NCBI RefSeq assembly: GCF_905250085.1
Contig: NZ_CAJNOB010000067.1
Coordinates: 1 to 64,000 of the forward strand
Direction: 5' to 3'
Source of the DNA: Candidatus Methylacidithermus pantelleriae
GTDB lineage: Bacteria > Verrucomicrobiota > Verrucomicrobiia > Methylacidiphilales > Methylacidiphilaceae
DNA length: 64,000 nt
Under the pieces are notes generated by a model. The model saw only the letters and a list, made by a program, of their open reading frames with translations, was not told the DNA's origin and made no database searches. Shown one piece after another: positions 47,583-59,055 of the stretch. Position 1 is the stretch's first letter. Every line of letters begins with the position of its first letter. The position numbers and the translations under genes were made by a program.

Positions 47583-47767
47583 CGCGAAGGAAAAAAGAAA
47601 ACCGCAACATCGTTCCGGCAGAAAGGCTTTGAGCGAAGGGGCCAATGCCGTTGCAAGGTGGGCCAAAAACGGTTCCTTTGAGGGCGATCCCTTCCCAAAC
47701 CCAAGCCTTGGGGGTCAAAGACTCACCATGTACAATTGACTTGGAAGAAAAAACCGCAAAGCCAGCT

Positions 47768-50254
<2,487 letters not shown>

Positions 50255-50280
50255 CCAACCATTTTGTCCTTGCGACGCGA

Positions 50281-51285
50281 GATGAGCAACCGGTGCAGGG
50301 GTTGCCAATAGCTATAGAGCGACATAAGGCTATTCATGGCAGCACATCCCCATGAAGTTGCGTGCGTGCGCTAAGTAGCAGGGCTACAAGACGGCTTGGA
50401 GGATGTGGCGGGAGGGGCGTTTGCCTGCTCCCCCAGAATAGTTGGCGGCCGGAACGGTAATCGTGCATACGGAGCTGGAGCGGCCTTTGGACGTGGCCCT
50501 CAAGGCGCGCGGGTGGGCAAGCGCCGGGTTCAAACCGACCGCTTGGGCAAAGTCGTAAGAATCGGGAGGATCCGATTCCATCTCCATGGCAAGAAAAAGA
50601 AAGAGGCCAAAGGGATTTTTCCTATTGCATGCAAAGGGATGGCGTGGGGCCTGTGCCGAATCGAAGAAAGCCGCCTGTGATCGAACGATAGGATCTTTGT
50701 AAGCAAAAGTTCGAGCTAGAGTCGGTAGATCTTGTTGGGGTTTGCTTGCCCTCTTCCTTGGCCTACGCCCAGGCGATCGCGATTGCTCAAAGTGGGCTTT
50801 TTGCTGCCGCAGGCCAGGTTCATCGAAGTCGACCCGACCTAGAGGTCTGTGATCGGTGCGGTCAACCACGTGGCTCGTCATGGCACAAGTTGTCACAATC
50901 GCGCGGCGTCGTGCCCTGGCTCGGAGAGGATTTGAGTCTTTCCGAACGGCCGTCGGTGTGGTGCGGGAGACGGTAGCGCCCACCTGACACAGAGGTGATG
51001 TCACTTTCGGGCTACCCGCAAGCAATCGGACCACGGGTGTGTGGTCGTGTCTGTGGTGAGAGTTTGGGAGAGAGTCAAAGCTGGGGAAAAGCAGCGCATG
51101 TCTCGTCTGGGGCTCATGGGCTTTCTCCGACGCCTCCGTCCCCGAAAACGCGAAACGGAGCGCTACCTAGTCTTTGCCCGTGGAATCCCAGCATGCGAAT
51201 GGTCGGCAGCACTGTTCCGCCGACGTCCCGGACGATCTTCCCTGGTAGGGGAATGGTTGTCGAGGGTTTGCGGAACAATACGAGC
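50281..51285 (+). mobile_element. Decayed IS607-type element, copy D, internally deleted
   Basis: About 1.0 kb remnant with both outer ends: the left end aligns to that of the 19.2 kb copy (GATGAG..GGTTGCC, ACATAAGGCT) and the right end has the GGTTTGCGGAAC variant of the shared end. Its centre lost about 1 kb relative to copies B and C. Confidence 0.72.
50352..51270 (+). pseudogene. tnpA head joined to tnpB C-terminal half, disrupted, copy D
   Basis: ATG 50352 opens MKLRACAK*QGYKTAWRMWREGRLPAPPE*LAAGTVIVHTEL, the resolvase DNA-binding head with two stops. Around 50525-50530 the sequence passes straight into the tnpB segment QTDRLGKVVRIGRIRF (compare the DGFGN..RIGGIRL of copy A). Tail blocks GDVTFGLPASNR and the shared right end follow. 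The join shows a deletion that removed the resolvase catalytic domain and the front half of tnpB. Confidence 0.75.
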
Positions 51286-51462
51286 CGAAGATAGCATTCA
51301 GCCCAACTGAGAACGCTAGGCTTTTGGCAGATGCAAGTTCACTCGATTGGCTTCTTAACCTTTTCTGAGCCCTTATGAATCTATCTTGCGACAACCGCCG
51401 CCCCCCAGAATCGTCGAGATTTGTGGCGTGAAACACGGCAGGTTGCTGGATGAGACTGGTTT

Positions 51463-52623
51463 TTAGACTTCTTCTTTCATCGTGCGCCAATCAATGCCCA
51501 TAGAGGTGCACCAATTCTTGTAGGCGCTGGGTAAGATTTCTGAGGGTTTGATTTCACTTCGGCCACCCCAAAAGATATTGGTGTACTCAACGGGGATGCC
51601 CAGGTTGTGAAGATGGCGATCGATCGCCTCCTTATGAGCCAGTAATTTTCGCTTATCCTTCCCATGTGCCACGGCCATGAGATTTACGTTCTCAAACTCC
51701 TTTCCTGCCTCTCGCCAATATGCGTGCGTAAGAATGCGAAATCGGCCGATTTCGCAGCCAGCCTTTTCCTCCCAGCCCGGTGGTAAAGCCCAGTGAAAAA
51801 GAGCATTAAAAAGGGTTACCCGGTACCCATCTTTGAGAGGCTTCACATGCTCAAGAAAAGTAGAAAAGCGCCCCAGCACTCCTTTTTGCGATAAACCTTC
51901 CGCTATCTCAAAAAACCGCGATAGACTCATACCCGCTTGTGTCGCCCGCTGGGCCCAGGGATCCGGGCGGATTTCTTCAGGAGAAAATTCCCGCTTGAGT
52001 TCAGCCAGGACCTTCCATTCTTCCTCGTTAAGCCATACCTGCCGGATGGGTTGCAGCTGCGCAGGCTCAGGTGCCATTTCCCCAATTTCCAGTTCCTGGC
52101 GCCGTACATGACCTACTCCGAGGACAAAGATGGCGCGGGCCGGCATGAGACGAAACGAGACTGCTCCGATCTTTTGTTGCAGCCATTGGCAATGTTTGGA
52201 AAGCGAAAACCCTTGGGGAACTTTCAGCGTGGTCCACAGGCGAAAACGGGAGCCTGGCGTGTCACGATCCGTCGAACGAATTACTACATGTCCGCTGAAA
52301 GGATCTTTCTGAAAAAGGAAATCGAAGGCCGCATCCAATCGCTCCTGGGGAACATTCCAGGCGACGAGCGCTCCGGGGGCGAGCAGGTTGGAATAGAGGG
52401 TTTGGCGAACCCGGCGGATCGTTCCGGCGCGCAACATGGCAGCAATACGGCGACGCACAAGCTCCGGGTCCAGACAACAACGCGCGGCGATTTCTACGAA
52501 GGGATCGCGGTAAAACCCAGACAACTGGTCTTCCGATACTCGAAGAATCTGGGCATTGATGGGGTCGGTAACCGAAATGGGCGGGGACGTTTCGCCACGT
52601 TCATCGAGAAGTGCTTTTTCCAT
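51463..52623 (-). CDS. Siroheme-decarboxylase-like protein, fused AhbA/AhbB (NirDL) type
   Basis: 386 residues from ATG 52623, with AAGGA upstream. It contains two Lrp/AsnC-like halves. Half one (20-190): winged-helix DPFVEIAARCCLDPELVRRRIAAMLRAGTIRRVRQTLYSN, then a ferredoxin-like fold. Half two (200-386): EEEWKVLAELKREF..., and a C-terminal VNLMAVAHGKDKRKLLAHKEAI segment that resembles the AhbB/NirL core (patterns NLFxMIHGR). Such proteins decarboxylate siroheme in heme d1 or alternative heme synthesis. It may alternatively be an AsnC-type regulator. Adjacent genes are leucine-synthesis genes. Confidence 0.7.
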   Translation of the reverse strand: MEKALLDERGETSPPISVTDPINAQILRVSEDQLSGFYRDPFVEIAARCCLDPELVRRRIAAMLRAGTIRRVRQTLYSNLLAPGALVAWNVPQERLDAAFDFLFQKDPFSGHVVIRSTDRDTPGSRFRLWTTLKVPQGFSLSKHCQWLQQKIGAVSFRLMPARAIFVLGVGHVRRQELEIGEMAPEPAQLQPIRQVWLNEEEWKVLAELKREFSPEEIRPDPWAQRATQAGMSLSRFFEIAEGLSQKGVLGRFSTFLEHVKPLKDGYRVTLFNALFHWALPPGWEEKAGCEIGRFRILTHAYWREAGKEFENVNLMAVAHGKDKRKLLAHKEAIDRHLHNLGIPVEYTNIFWGGRSEIKPSEILPSAYKNWCTSMGIDWRTMKEEV

Positions 52624-52723
52624 ATTTTCCTTACCATATCCTAAAGCAGCATACTTGCGTAGCAGGGACTTTGGGGGCTCTTGGGTTCCCGAGAGGTCGT
52701 GGGAGGCAAGGTTGCGTTTCCTT

Positions 52724-53818
52724 TTAGTTCGGTGGTTCGATTCGCTCAGCGACGGCGACAGCCATCTCTTGGGTGCCCACCACGTGGGCTCCTGGGGTCG
52801 CAATATCCGCAGTTCGGTAACCGTCGGCCAGTGTTTTTTGCACGGCCTTTTCGATGGCTCGAGCAGCTTCTTCCTCGCCAAGGCTATACCGGAAAAGAAG
52901 CGCCCCAGAGAGAATTTGCCCAAGAGGATTGGCAATTCCCTTGCCAGCTATGTCGGGAGCGCTTCCTCCGGCCGGCTCGTAAAGCCCGAAGCGAGTAGAT
53001 CCGAGCGAAGCACTAGGCAAAAGTCCCAGCGAACCAGCAAGTCCGGCCAGTTCATCACTTAGGATATCGCCAAAGAGGTTTTCGCACAAAAGCACATCAA
53101 ACCTTCGAGGATCCCGTACCAGTTGAAGGGCCGCATTATCCACATACAAAAATTCAAGGGAAACTTCCGGAAACTCCTGAGCTACCCTGTTGAGCACCTT
53201 CCTCCAAAGAAGGCTAGATTGAAGAACGTTGGCCTTATCGACGACGGTAAGCTTTCTCTTGCGAGCCTGCGCAATTTTCATGGCCAACCGGCTAATGCGC
53301 TCAATTTCCTCGGTTTCATACACAAGGGTGTCGACGGCTCGCTCGGTTCCATGGCCCGTTGGGTAAATTCCCTTAGGCTCTCCAAAGTAAAGCCCACCCG
53401 TAAGTTCCCGAACGACGAGGATATCTGTTCCTTTTCCTAAACGTTCCTCTTTAAGAGGGGATACTGGGCCAAGCTCCGGATAAAACGTTACAGGCCGGAG
53501 GTTTGCATAAAGCCCAAAGAATTTGCGTAAGGGAAGAAGGCTTGCGCGCTCGGGTTGTGCTTCCGGCGGCAAACTTTCCCATTTGGGCCCACCAACAGCA
53601 CCTAGGAAAATCGCATGGCTCTGCTGGCAGATTTCCAAGGTCGTCTCCGGGAGCGCTTTCCCGCAGGCATCAATCGCCGCTCCTCCGACCAGAGCCGGGA
53701 GCCAGCTAAGTTCAAACTGGTACTCTCTGGCTGCGGCTTGAAGCACGTGGACCGCCGCTTCCATGACTTCAGGTCCGATGCCATCTCCTGGTAAAAGGGC
53801 AATCCGGTACGAACGCAT
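52724..53818 (-). CDS. leuB: 3-isopropylmalate dehydrogenase
   Basis: NAD-dependent decarboxylating dehydrogenase of leucine synthesis. 364 residues with LLPGDGIGPEVM, the substrate-binding SPLRPLR-like LLPLRKFFGLYANLRP, RELTGGLYFGEPKG, VDKANVL, YVDNAALQLVRDPRRFDVLLCENLFGDILSDE and GSAPDIAGKGIANPLGQILSGALL. Adjacent leuD supports the pathway. ATG 53818. Confidence 0.95.
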   Translation of the reverse strand: MRSYRIALLPGDGIGPEVMEAAVHVLQAAAREYQFELSWLPALVGGAAIDACGKALPETTLEICQQSHAIFLGAVGGPKWESLPPEAQPERASLLPLRKFFGLYANLRPVTFYPELGPVSPLKEERLGKGTDILVVRELTGGLYFGEPKGIYPTGHGTERAVDTLVYETEEIERISRLAMKIAQARKRKLTVVDKANVLQSSLLWRKVLNRVAQEFPEVSLEFLYVDNAALQLVRDPRRFDVLLCENLFGDILSDELAGLAGSLGLLPSASLGSTRFGLYEPAGGSAPDIAGKGIANPLGQILSGALLFRYSLGEEEAARAIEKAVQKTLADGYRTADIATPGAHVVGTQEMAVAVAERIEPPN

Positions 53819-53844
53819 GGTGAAAAAGGGACAGTAAACCCGTT

Positions 53845-54399
53845 TTACGTCTGTTGTCTTTCGGGAATCAGGCCGTTTTTTCGGGCATAGGCAAAAATCC
53901 CACCGGCTTCAATCACGGGCGCTAAATCCCCTAAAGGCCGTAAGGGATAGGTATGGTCCCCACAGCGAAGGATGCCTGTATCGAGATTGACCTCGACCCA
54001 TTGCCCGGTACGAAGGATATCACAAAGACGTTGGCACGACTCACAAGGGTAAAGAGCCCCTGTCGCAATGCAGTTTCGAAAAAAAATCCGCGCGTAACCC
54101 GCGGCTACGACCACCTTGCAACCGGCTGCTCCCAAAGCGATAGGAGCATGTTCTCGGGAGGAACCGCATCCAAAGTTTTTCCCAGCAATGAGGATAGGAA
54201 ACTGCGTCTTGGTTTTCCCTGGTTCGACGAAGCGGACCGGATACTCTCTTTCGGGTAAACCACTAAGCGCAAAGCTTCCCAGTTTCTCATACTCTTCCGG
54301 AATGGTGGGAACGAGCATGAGATGGGCAGCAGGGATGATTTGGTCTGTGTCAATGTTATCCTTTACAACATAAGCAGGCCCTTGGAAGATCCGTTCCAT
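53845..54399 (-). CDS. leuD: 3-isopropylmalate dehydratase small subunit LeuD
   Basis: Swivel-domain subunit of isopropylmalate isomerase, 184 residues. Blocks: AYVVKDNIDTDQIIPA, ILIAGKNFGCGSSREHAPIALGAAGCKVVVAAGYARIFFRNCIATGALYP. The large subunit (leuC) is not in this window. ATG 54399 chosen; ATG 54408 is an alternative. Its start codon shares CATG with the divergent M20 peptidase gene. Confidence 0.9.
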   Translation of the reverse strand: MERIFQGPAYVVKDNIDTDQIIPAAHLMLVPTIPEEYEKLGSFALSGLPEREYPVRFVEPGKTKTQFPILIAGKNFGCGSSREHAPIALGAAGCKVVVAAGYARIFFRNCIATGALYPCESCQRLCDILRTGQWVEVNLDTGILRCGDHTYPLRPLGDLAPVIEAGGIFAYARKNGLIPERQQT

Positions 54400-55609
54400 G
54401 CCCCCCATTAGTACGCGTTCTGGAACCAATAGCAAGAAGGAGAGACGTTTCAGGGCAACCGGAAGGGTTCTTTCCCCCTCAGAAATCTTGCAACGCCTAA
54501 TTGCCATTCCCAGCGTGAACCCGGACTGTGACCCTGGGGAGCAAGCGGCAGGAGAAGGGAAACTTGCGTCCTACTTAGCTGAATTTCTGAAGCGATTGGG
54601 GGCTAAAGTCAGTTTGCAAGAGGTTCTCCCGGGAAGACCTAACGTGATTGCTGTCTGGGAGGCAGCCTCGGATGCTCCGCATCTGGTTTTTGCGCCGCAT
54701 ACGGACACCGTTGGAGTAAAGGGAATGACCATAGATCCCTTCCGTCCCGTTCGAAAGAACGGGCGGATTTACGGGAGGGGAGCTGCGGACACCAAAGGTC
54801 CGATGGCGGCAGTGCTTTGGGCTCTTCAGATGTGGTCAAATCAAAAGGGAAAGATCCGGGATCGTCTCCGAGTGAGTTTTGTGGGACTGATGGGGGAAGA
54901 AGCCGGTAACGAAGGGGCGATCGCGCTCGTGCAAGGGGGATTTCAAGCACGGCTGGTGGTTGTGTGTGAACCAACCGATCTTCAAGTTGTCTATGCCCAC
55001 AAAGGGGCTCTTTGGTTTAAGCTCCGAGCCATCGGGAAAGCTTGCCATGGGTCAACGCCGGAACGCGGGGTCAATGCCATCGAACATATGGCCTTTCTTT
55101 TACCCCAGTTTAAGAAGGACCTCCTTCAAGCCCTTTCGCAGCGGGCCTCTCCTTTAGGAGCTGCCACCCTTAACTTTGGGATCATCCAGGGGGGAAGGGC
55201 TATTAACATTGTTCCCGACTGCTGCGAGGTCAGTTGTGATCTCCGGTTTCCTGCCTCCTGGAAAGCGCAAGAAATTTGGCAACTCGTTCGACGCTACATT
55301 AACCAAAGCTCCTTTCGTGCGAAAGCCGAGTTAATCCGAAAAGCCCCGGGTTTGGCGACGCGAGCCGACGACTTATGGATTAGAATGCTAGCCAAAGCTG
55401 GCCGAGGTTTGACTACGGCTCCGTGGTTCTGTGATGCAGCGATCTTTGGGGAAAAAAAAATTCCCTCCGTAGCCTTTGGGCCGGGTTCCATCGCGCAAGC
55501 TCATACGGCAGAGGAATTCATTTTGGAGCGGCAGCTCCAGTCGGGTGCCAGAGCCTACTGGTCATTTTTGCAATCAGTTGCCCAGTTATCCGGCCAGGAT
55601 GTGGAGTAA
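54398..55609 (+). CDS. M20-family metallopeptidase (ArgE/DapE/ACY1 type)
   Basis: Zinc amidohydrolase, 403 residues. Ligand motifs: FAPHTDTVG (His), GAADTKGPMAAVLWAL (bridging Asp), GEEAGNEGA (catalytic Glu pair), VVVCEPTDLQVVYAHKG (Asp/His region), and the late AQAHTAEEF (His). It could act as acetylornithine deacetylase, succinyl-diaminopimelate desuccinylase or acylase; context (first gene of a pyr run) does not decide. The stop is followed within 25 bases by pyrB. Confidence 0.83.
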   Translation: MPPISTRSGTNSKKERRFRATGRVLSPSEILQRLIAIPSVNPDCDPGEQAAGEGKLASYLAEFLKRLGAKVSLQEVLPGRPNVIAVWEAASDAPHLVFAPHTDTVGVKGMTIDPFRPVRKNGRIYGRGAADTKGPMAAVLWALQMWSNQKGKIRDRLRVSFVGLMGEEAGNEGAIALVQGGFQARLVVVCEPTDLQVVYAHKGALWFKLRAIGKACHGSTPERGVNAIEHMAFLLPQFKKDLLQALSQRASPLGAATLNFGIIQGGRAINIVPDCCEVSCDLRFPASWKAQEIWQLVRRYINQSSFRAKAELIRKAPGLATRADDLWIRMLAKAGRGLTTAPWFCDAAIFGEKKIPSVAFGPGSIAQAHTAEEFILERQLQSGARAYWSFLQSVAQLSGQDVE

Positions 55610-55631
55610 AAAATCCCGATTGGGCTCGAAG

Positions 55632-56573
55632 ATGAAAAGCTCGGTCCCATTCCGGTGGCAACGGAAGGATCTGGTGGGGTTGCGGGATTTGGAACGCTGG
55701 GAGTTGGATCTCATCCTCGATCGGGCCTTCCAGGTCCGGAAACGGCCGAAAGACCCCCACGAGCTTCCACTTGCCGGAAAGACGGTCGTGCTTTTTTTCG
55801 TAGAACCCAGCACGCGAACCCGGATTTCCTTTGAGATTGCAGCCAGACGATTGGGAGCCAACGTGTTGGCCTTGGAAGGGGGGACGTCTTCCCTTCAAAA
55901 AGGGGAGACTCTTTTGGACACCGTACGAAATCTCCAAGCTTTCGATGCGGATATCGTGGTTCTTCGGCATTGGGCTGCGGGAACACCCACCGTTTTGGCC
56001 CGCCGTTTGCAGCTGGCTGTTGTCAATGCAGGGGACGGAGCGCACGAACATCCCACGCAGGCGCTGGCCGATCTTTTTACGATCCGAGACCGACTTGGCC
56101 AAATCGAAGGGGTCCGAGTTACCATTGTCGGGGATATCCTTTATAGCCGGGTGGCCCGGTCCAATCTCTGGGGATTACTCAAGTACGACGCAAAGGTAAC
56201 GCTTGTAGGACCCCGGACGCTTCTGCCCCGGTCCTTTGGGGATCTTCCGATACGATTGACCCACTCGTTAGAGGAAGGAGTAGAGGGGGCACAGGTCATT
56301 CTTCTTTTGCGCATCCAACATGAGCGACATAACCAGATGCACTTCCCTTCCCTTGCTGAGTATGTGCGACTCTACCAGTTGCGGCCGTGCCATCTCAAGA
56401 AAGCCCATCCCGAGCTTCTCATCATGCACCCAGGTCCGGTTCATCGTAACGTCGAGCTTTCTGACGAGCTTTTCCACTCATCCCATTCGGTCATTTTGGA
56501 ACAGGCAGCCAACGGGATTACAGTACGGACTGCCATACTGGAAGTCCTAGCGGAGCGTTTGCCAGCCAGATGA
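55632..56573 (+). CDS. pyrB: Aspartate carbamoyltransferase catalytic subunit PyrB
   Basis: Second step of pyrimidine synthesis. 313 residues from ATG 55632, with the carbamoyl-phosphate motif FFVEPSTRTRISFEIAARRLGA, the EGGTSSLQKGETLLDT loop, HEHPTQALADLFTIRD and the C-terminal HPGPVHRNVEL. ATG 55599 (overlapping the upstream stop) is possible. The regulatory subunit PyrI is absent. Stop overlaps pyrC by ATGA. Confidence 0.93.
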   Translation: MKSSVPFRWQRKDLVGLRDLERWELDLILDRAFQVRKRPKDPHELPLAGKTVVLFFVEPSTRTRISFEIAARRLGANVLALEGGTSSLQKGETLLDTVRNLQAFDADIVVLRHWAAGTPTVLARRLQLAVVNAGDGAHEHPTQALADLFTIRDRLGQIEGVRVTIVGDILYSRVARSNLWGLLKYDAKVTLVGPRTLLPRSFGDLPIRLTHSLEEGVEGAQVILLLRIQHERHNQMHFPSLAEYVRLYQLRPCHLKKAHPELLIMHPGPVHRNVELSDELFHSSHSVILEQAANGITVRTAILEVLAERLPAR

Positions 56574-57868
56574 AGGGCCGATCCTATCTCTGCATCCGTG
56601 GGGGAGAGGTGATCGATCCGGTTCGGCAACGAAGGGAGCGAAAGGATCTTTATATCGCGCAGGGTCGCATCGTAGACCCAGCCACTCTGGAACCCGATAT
56701 CCCTTGGCGCATTGTGGAAGCGGAGGGCAAGCTTGTCTGTCCCGGATTGATTGATCTCCACGTGCACGTCCGAGAACCGGGACAAGCCTACAAGGAGACT
56801 TTGGAAAGTTGTTCGCTCTCGGCAGCCTCGGGTGGCTTTACAACCATTGTCGCTATGCCGAATACCTCTCCTCCACTGGACACTCCCCAGGCTGTGAGAT
56901 GGCTTCTCGAACAGAGCCAGAAACGTTCCGCGGTTCGGATCCTTCCGACCGGGTGCCTCACGCGGGGACGCCAGGGGAAGGAACTAGCACCGATGGCGGC
57001 ATTACGGGAAGCTGGAGTTGTTGCCTTTACCGACGATGGGGATTGCGTTCAAAACGCAGAGCTCATGCGAAGAGCTCTCGAATACGCGGCTATGCTTGGG
57101 GTTCCGGTACTGGATCATTGCCAGGAAAAAACGCTGACCGAAGGTGCTGTGATGAACGAGGGGTATTGGAGCTCAGTTCTAGGGCTCAAAGGATGGCCAT
57201 CGGTCGCAGAAGAGCTAATGGTGGCACGGGATATTTTGCTTGCGGAACACTGCCAGGCCAGGGTCCACTGCCAACACCTGTCCAGCCGGAACTCGGTTCG
57301 ATTGATCCGGGAAGCGAGGTTGCGCGGTGTTCCCGTTACGGCAGAAGTGACACCCCATCATTTGGCACTGACCGAAGAATGCCTCAAGGAGTTCGATCCT
57401 CTCTACAAGGTTAACCCTCCCTTGCGAACCCGTTGGGATTGCCAGGCCCTTGCCGAAGCGGTTGCCGAAGGAACGATTTCAGTCCTTGCGACCGATCATG
57501 CACCCCATGCTCCTCATGAAAAGGAAGTCGAACTCGACTTGGCTCCGTTTGGTATGATTGGCTTATCCACCGCGCTGGGTGTTTACGGCCGAGTTTTTGT
57601 GGAGACCGGGCTACTGAGTTGGGAGGGTGTAGCCAACCGGTTGACCGTCGGCCCCGCTCGGGTGCTCGGACTTCCCGATCCTCTTTTGGAACCCGGCCGG
57701 GTAGCCGATCTTGTGATCGTGGATCCTGACATTCGCTGGCAGGTGGACGATCTTTCTTTCAGCGGGCTTCAGGGAAAAAGCCCCTTCTGTGGGATGGAGC
57801 TCCTAGGAAAGGTCATTCTCACTATGGTGGAGGGAAAAATCGTATGGCCGAAGCCAGAGGATTTCTAG
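56570..57868 (+). CDS. pyrC: Dihydroorotase PyrC (multifunctional-type, class I)
   Basis: Cyclic amidohydrolase of pyrimidine synthesis, 432 residues. Zinc motif DLHVHVREPG, then FTTIVAMPNTSPP, FTDDGDCVQN (metal Asp region), HCQHLSSRNSV (His ligands), EVTPHHL and the catalytic ATDHAPHAPHEKE. Its C-terminal end overlaps carA by 25 bases, which indicates translational coupling. Confidence 0.94.
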   Translation: MKGRSYLCIRGGEVIDPVRQRRERKDLYIAQGRIVDPATLEPDIPWRIVEAEGKLVCPGLIDLHVHVREPGQAYKETLESCSLSAASGGFTTIVAMPNTSPPLDTPQAVRWLLEQSQKRSAVRILPTGCLTRGRQGKELAPMAALREAGVVAFTDDGDCVQNAELMRRALEYAAMLGVPVLDHCQEKTLTEGAVMNEGYWSSVLGLKGWPSVAEELMVARDILLAEHCQARVHCQHLSSRNSVRLIREARLRGVPVTAEVTPHHLALTEECLKEFDPLYKVNPPLRTRWDCQALAEAVAEGTISVLATDHAPHAPHEKEVELDLAPFGMIGLSTALGVYGRVFVETGLLSWEGVANRLTVGPARVLGLPDPLLEPGRVADLVIVDPDIRWQVDDLSFSGLQGKSPFCGMELLGKVILTMVEGKIVWPKPEDF

Positions 57869-59055
57869 CGCTTGAAGATGGGTCGGTGTATCGGGGCCGT
57901 TTTCTTGGTGTCTCCGGCAGCGTAGTAGGGGAGGTCTGTTTCAATACCGCGATGACGGGTTATCAGGAAATCCTGACGGACCCCTCCTACCGGGGACAAA
58001 TCGTTGTGATGACCTACCCGCACATCGGCAACTATGGAATTAACCCCTGGGATGCGGAGTCAGACCGCCCCCATGTTGCAGGATTTGTGGTTCATGAACT
58101 TTGCCGATCGCCCAGTAACTGGAGGAGTCGGCAGAGTCTTGCTTCTTACCTCAAAGAACACGGAATTTTTGCTTTGGAAGGGGTGGACACGCGAGCGATC
58201 ACCAAGCGGTTGCGAGTTTGTGGTTCGCTACGGGGGGTTCTGGCAAGGGAGGAAGAACTCCCATGGCATGAGGCGGTGGATCGGGCCAGGGCGTGGGATT
58301 ATGGGCAACACGATTTCGTTCGAGAAGTGACTTGCCGGCAAGCGTATCAGTGGGATCCAGAGGGAATCCAGAGCCAAGCCTGGACCTTGAGGCGAGCCAA
58401 GGAACTCGGGCCGGAAGGGAACCCAGAGGAGGAGCGATACTTTGAGCCGGTTCCTCCATCAGAGTTTCGTGCCGTCGTGTATGATTGCGGAGTCAAACGC
58501 AATATCCTTCGGCGACTTCGTCAGGAAGGATTCGAAGTCTGGGTGGTACCCGCCGACACACCGCCCTCGCAGGCCCTTTCCTTAGGGCCCCATGTAGCCG
58601 TTTTTTCCAACGGTCCTGGGGATCCTGCAAGGCTTTCCTACTTGCATGAAATTGCCTCAGGGCTTTTGGGTAAAGTCCCCATTTTGGGGATCTGTTTAGG
58701 GCATCAAATCCTTGCTCATGCTGTGGGCGGACGCACCTTTAAGCTCAAATTCGGCCACCGGGGAGCTAACCATCCCGTCCAAACTCTGGCGACCGGCACC
58801 GTTTGGATCACCTCCCAAAATCATGGATTTGCTGTGGACCCCCAATCGCTTCCTCCGGGTTTGGTGGAGGTCACGCAGCGGAGCCTTTACGACGGGACGT
58901 GTGAGGCTTTGGAGTTTACGGAAGTCCCGGCCTTCTCGTTGCAGTACCATCCGGAAGCTTCTCCGGGCCCACGGGATAGTACGGGGATTTTTCGTCATGT
59001 AAGGGAATGGGTGAAATGTCCTGAGAAACGCTACTTTGGCAGGAAGGAGTGTTAG
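57844..59055 (+). CDS. carA: Carbamoyl-phosphate synthase small subunit CarA
   Basis: Glutaminase subunit that feeds ammonia to CarB. 403 residues: N-terminal EVCFNTAMTGYQEILTDPSYRGQIVVMTYPHIGNYG, then the class I amidotransferase with FSNGPGDPARL, the nucleophile Cys in LGICLGHQILAHAVGG, and HxE in LQYHPEASPGP. CarB is not in the window. The end overlaps the next gene by seven bases. Confidence 0.94.
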   Translation: MAEARGFLALEDGSVYRGRFLGVSGSVVGEVCFNTAMTGYQEILTDPSYRGQIVVMTYPHIGNYGINPWDAESDRPHVAGFVVHELCRSPSNWRSRQSLASYLKEHGIFALEGVDTRAITKRLRVCGSLRGVLAREEELPWHEAVDRARAWDYGQHDFVREVTCRQAYQWDPEGIQSQAWTLRRAKELGPEGNPEEERYFEPVPPSEFRAVVYDCGVKRNILRRLRQEGFEVWVVPADTPPSQALSLGPHVAVFSNGPGDPARLSYLHEIASGLLGKVPILGICLGHQILAHAVGGRTFKLKFGHRGANHPVQTLATGTVWITSQNHGFAVDPQSLPPGLVEVTQRSLYDGTCEALEFTEVPAFSLQYHPEASPGPRDSTGIFRHVREWVKCPEKRYFGRKEC

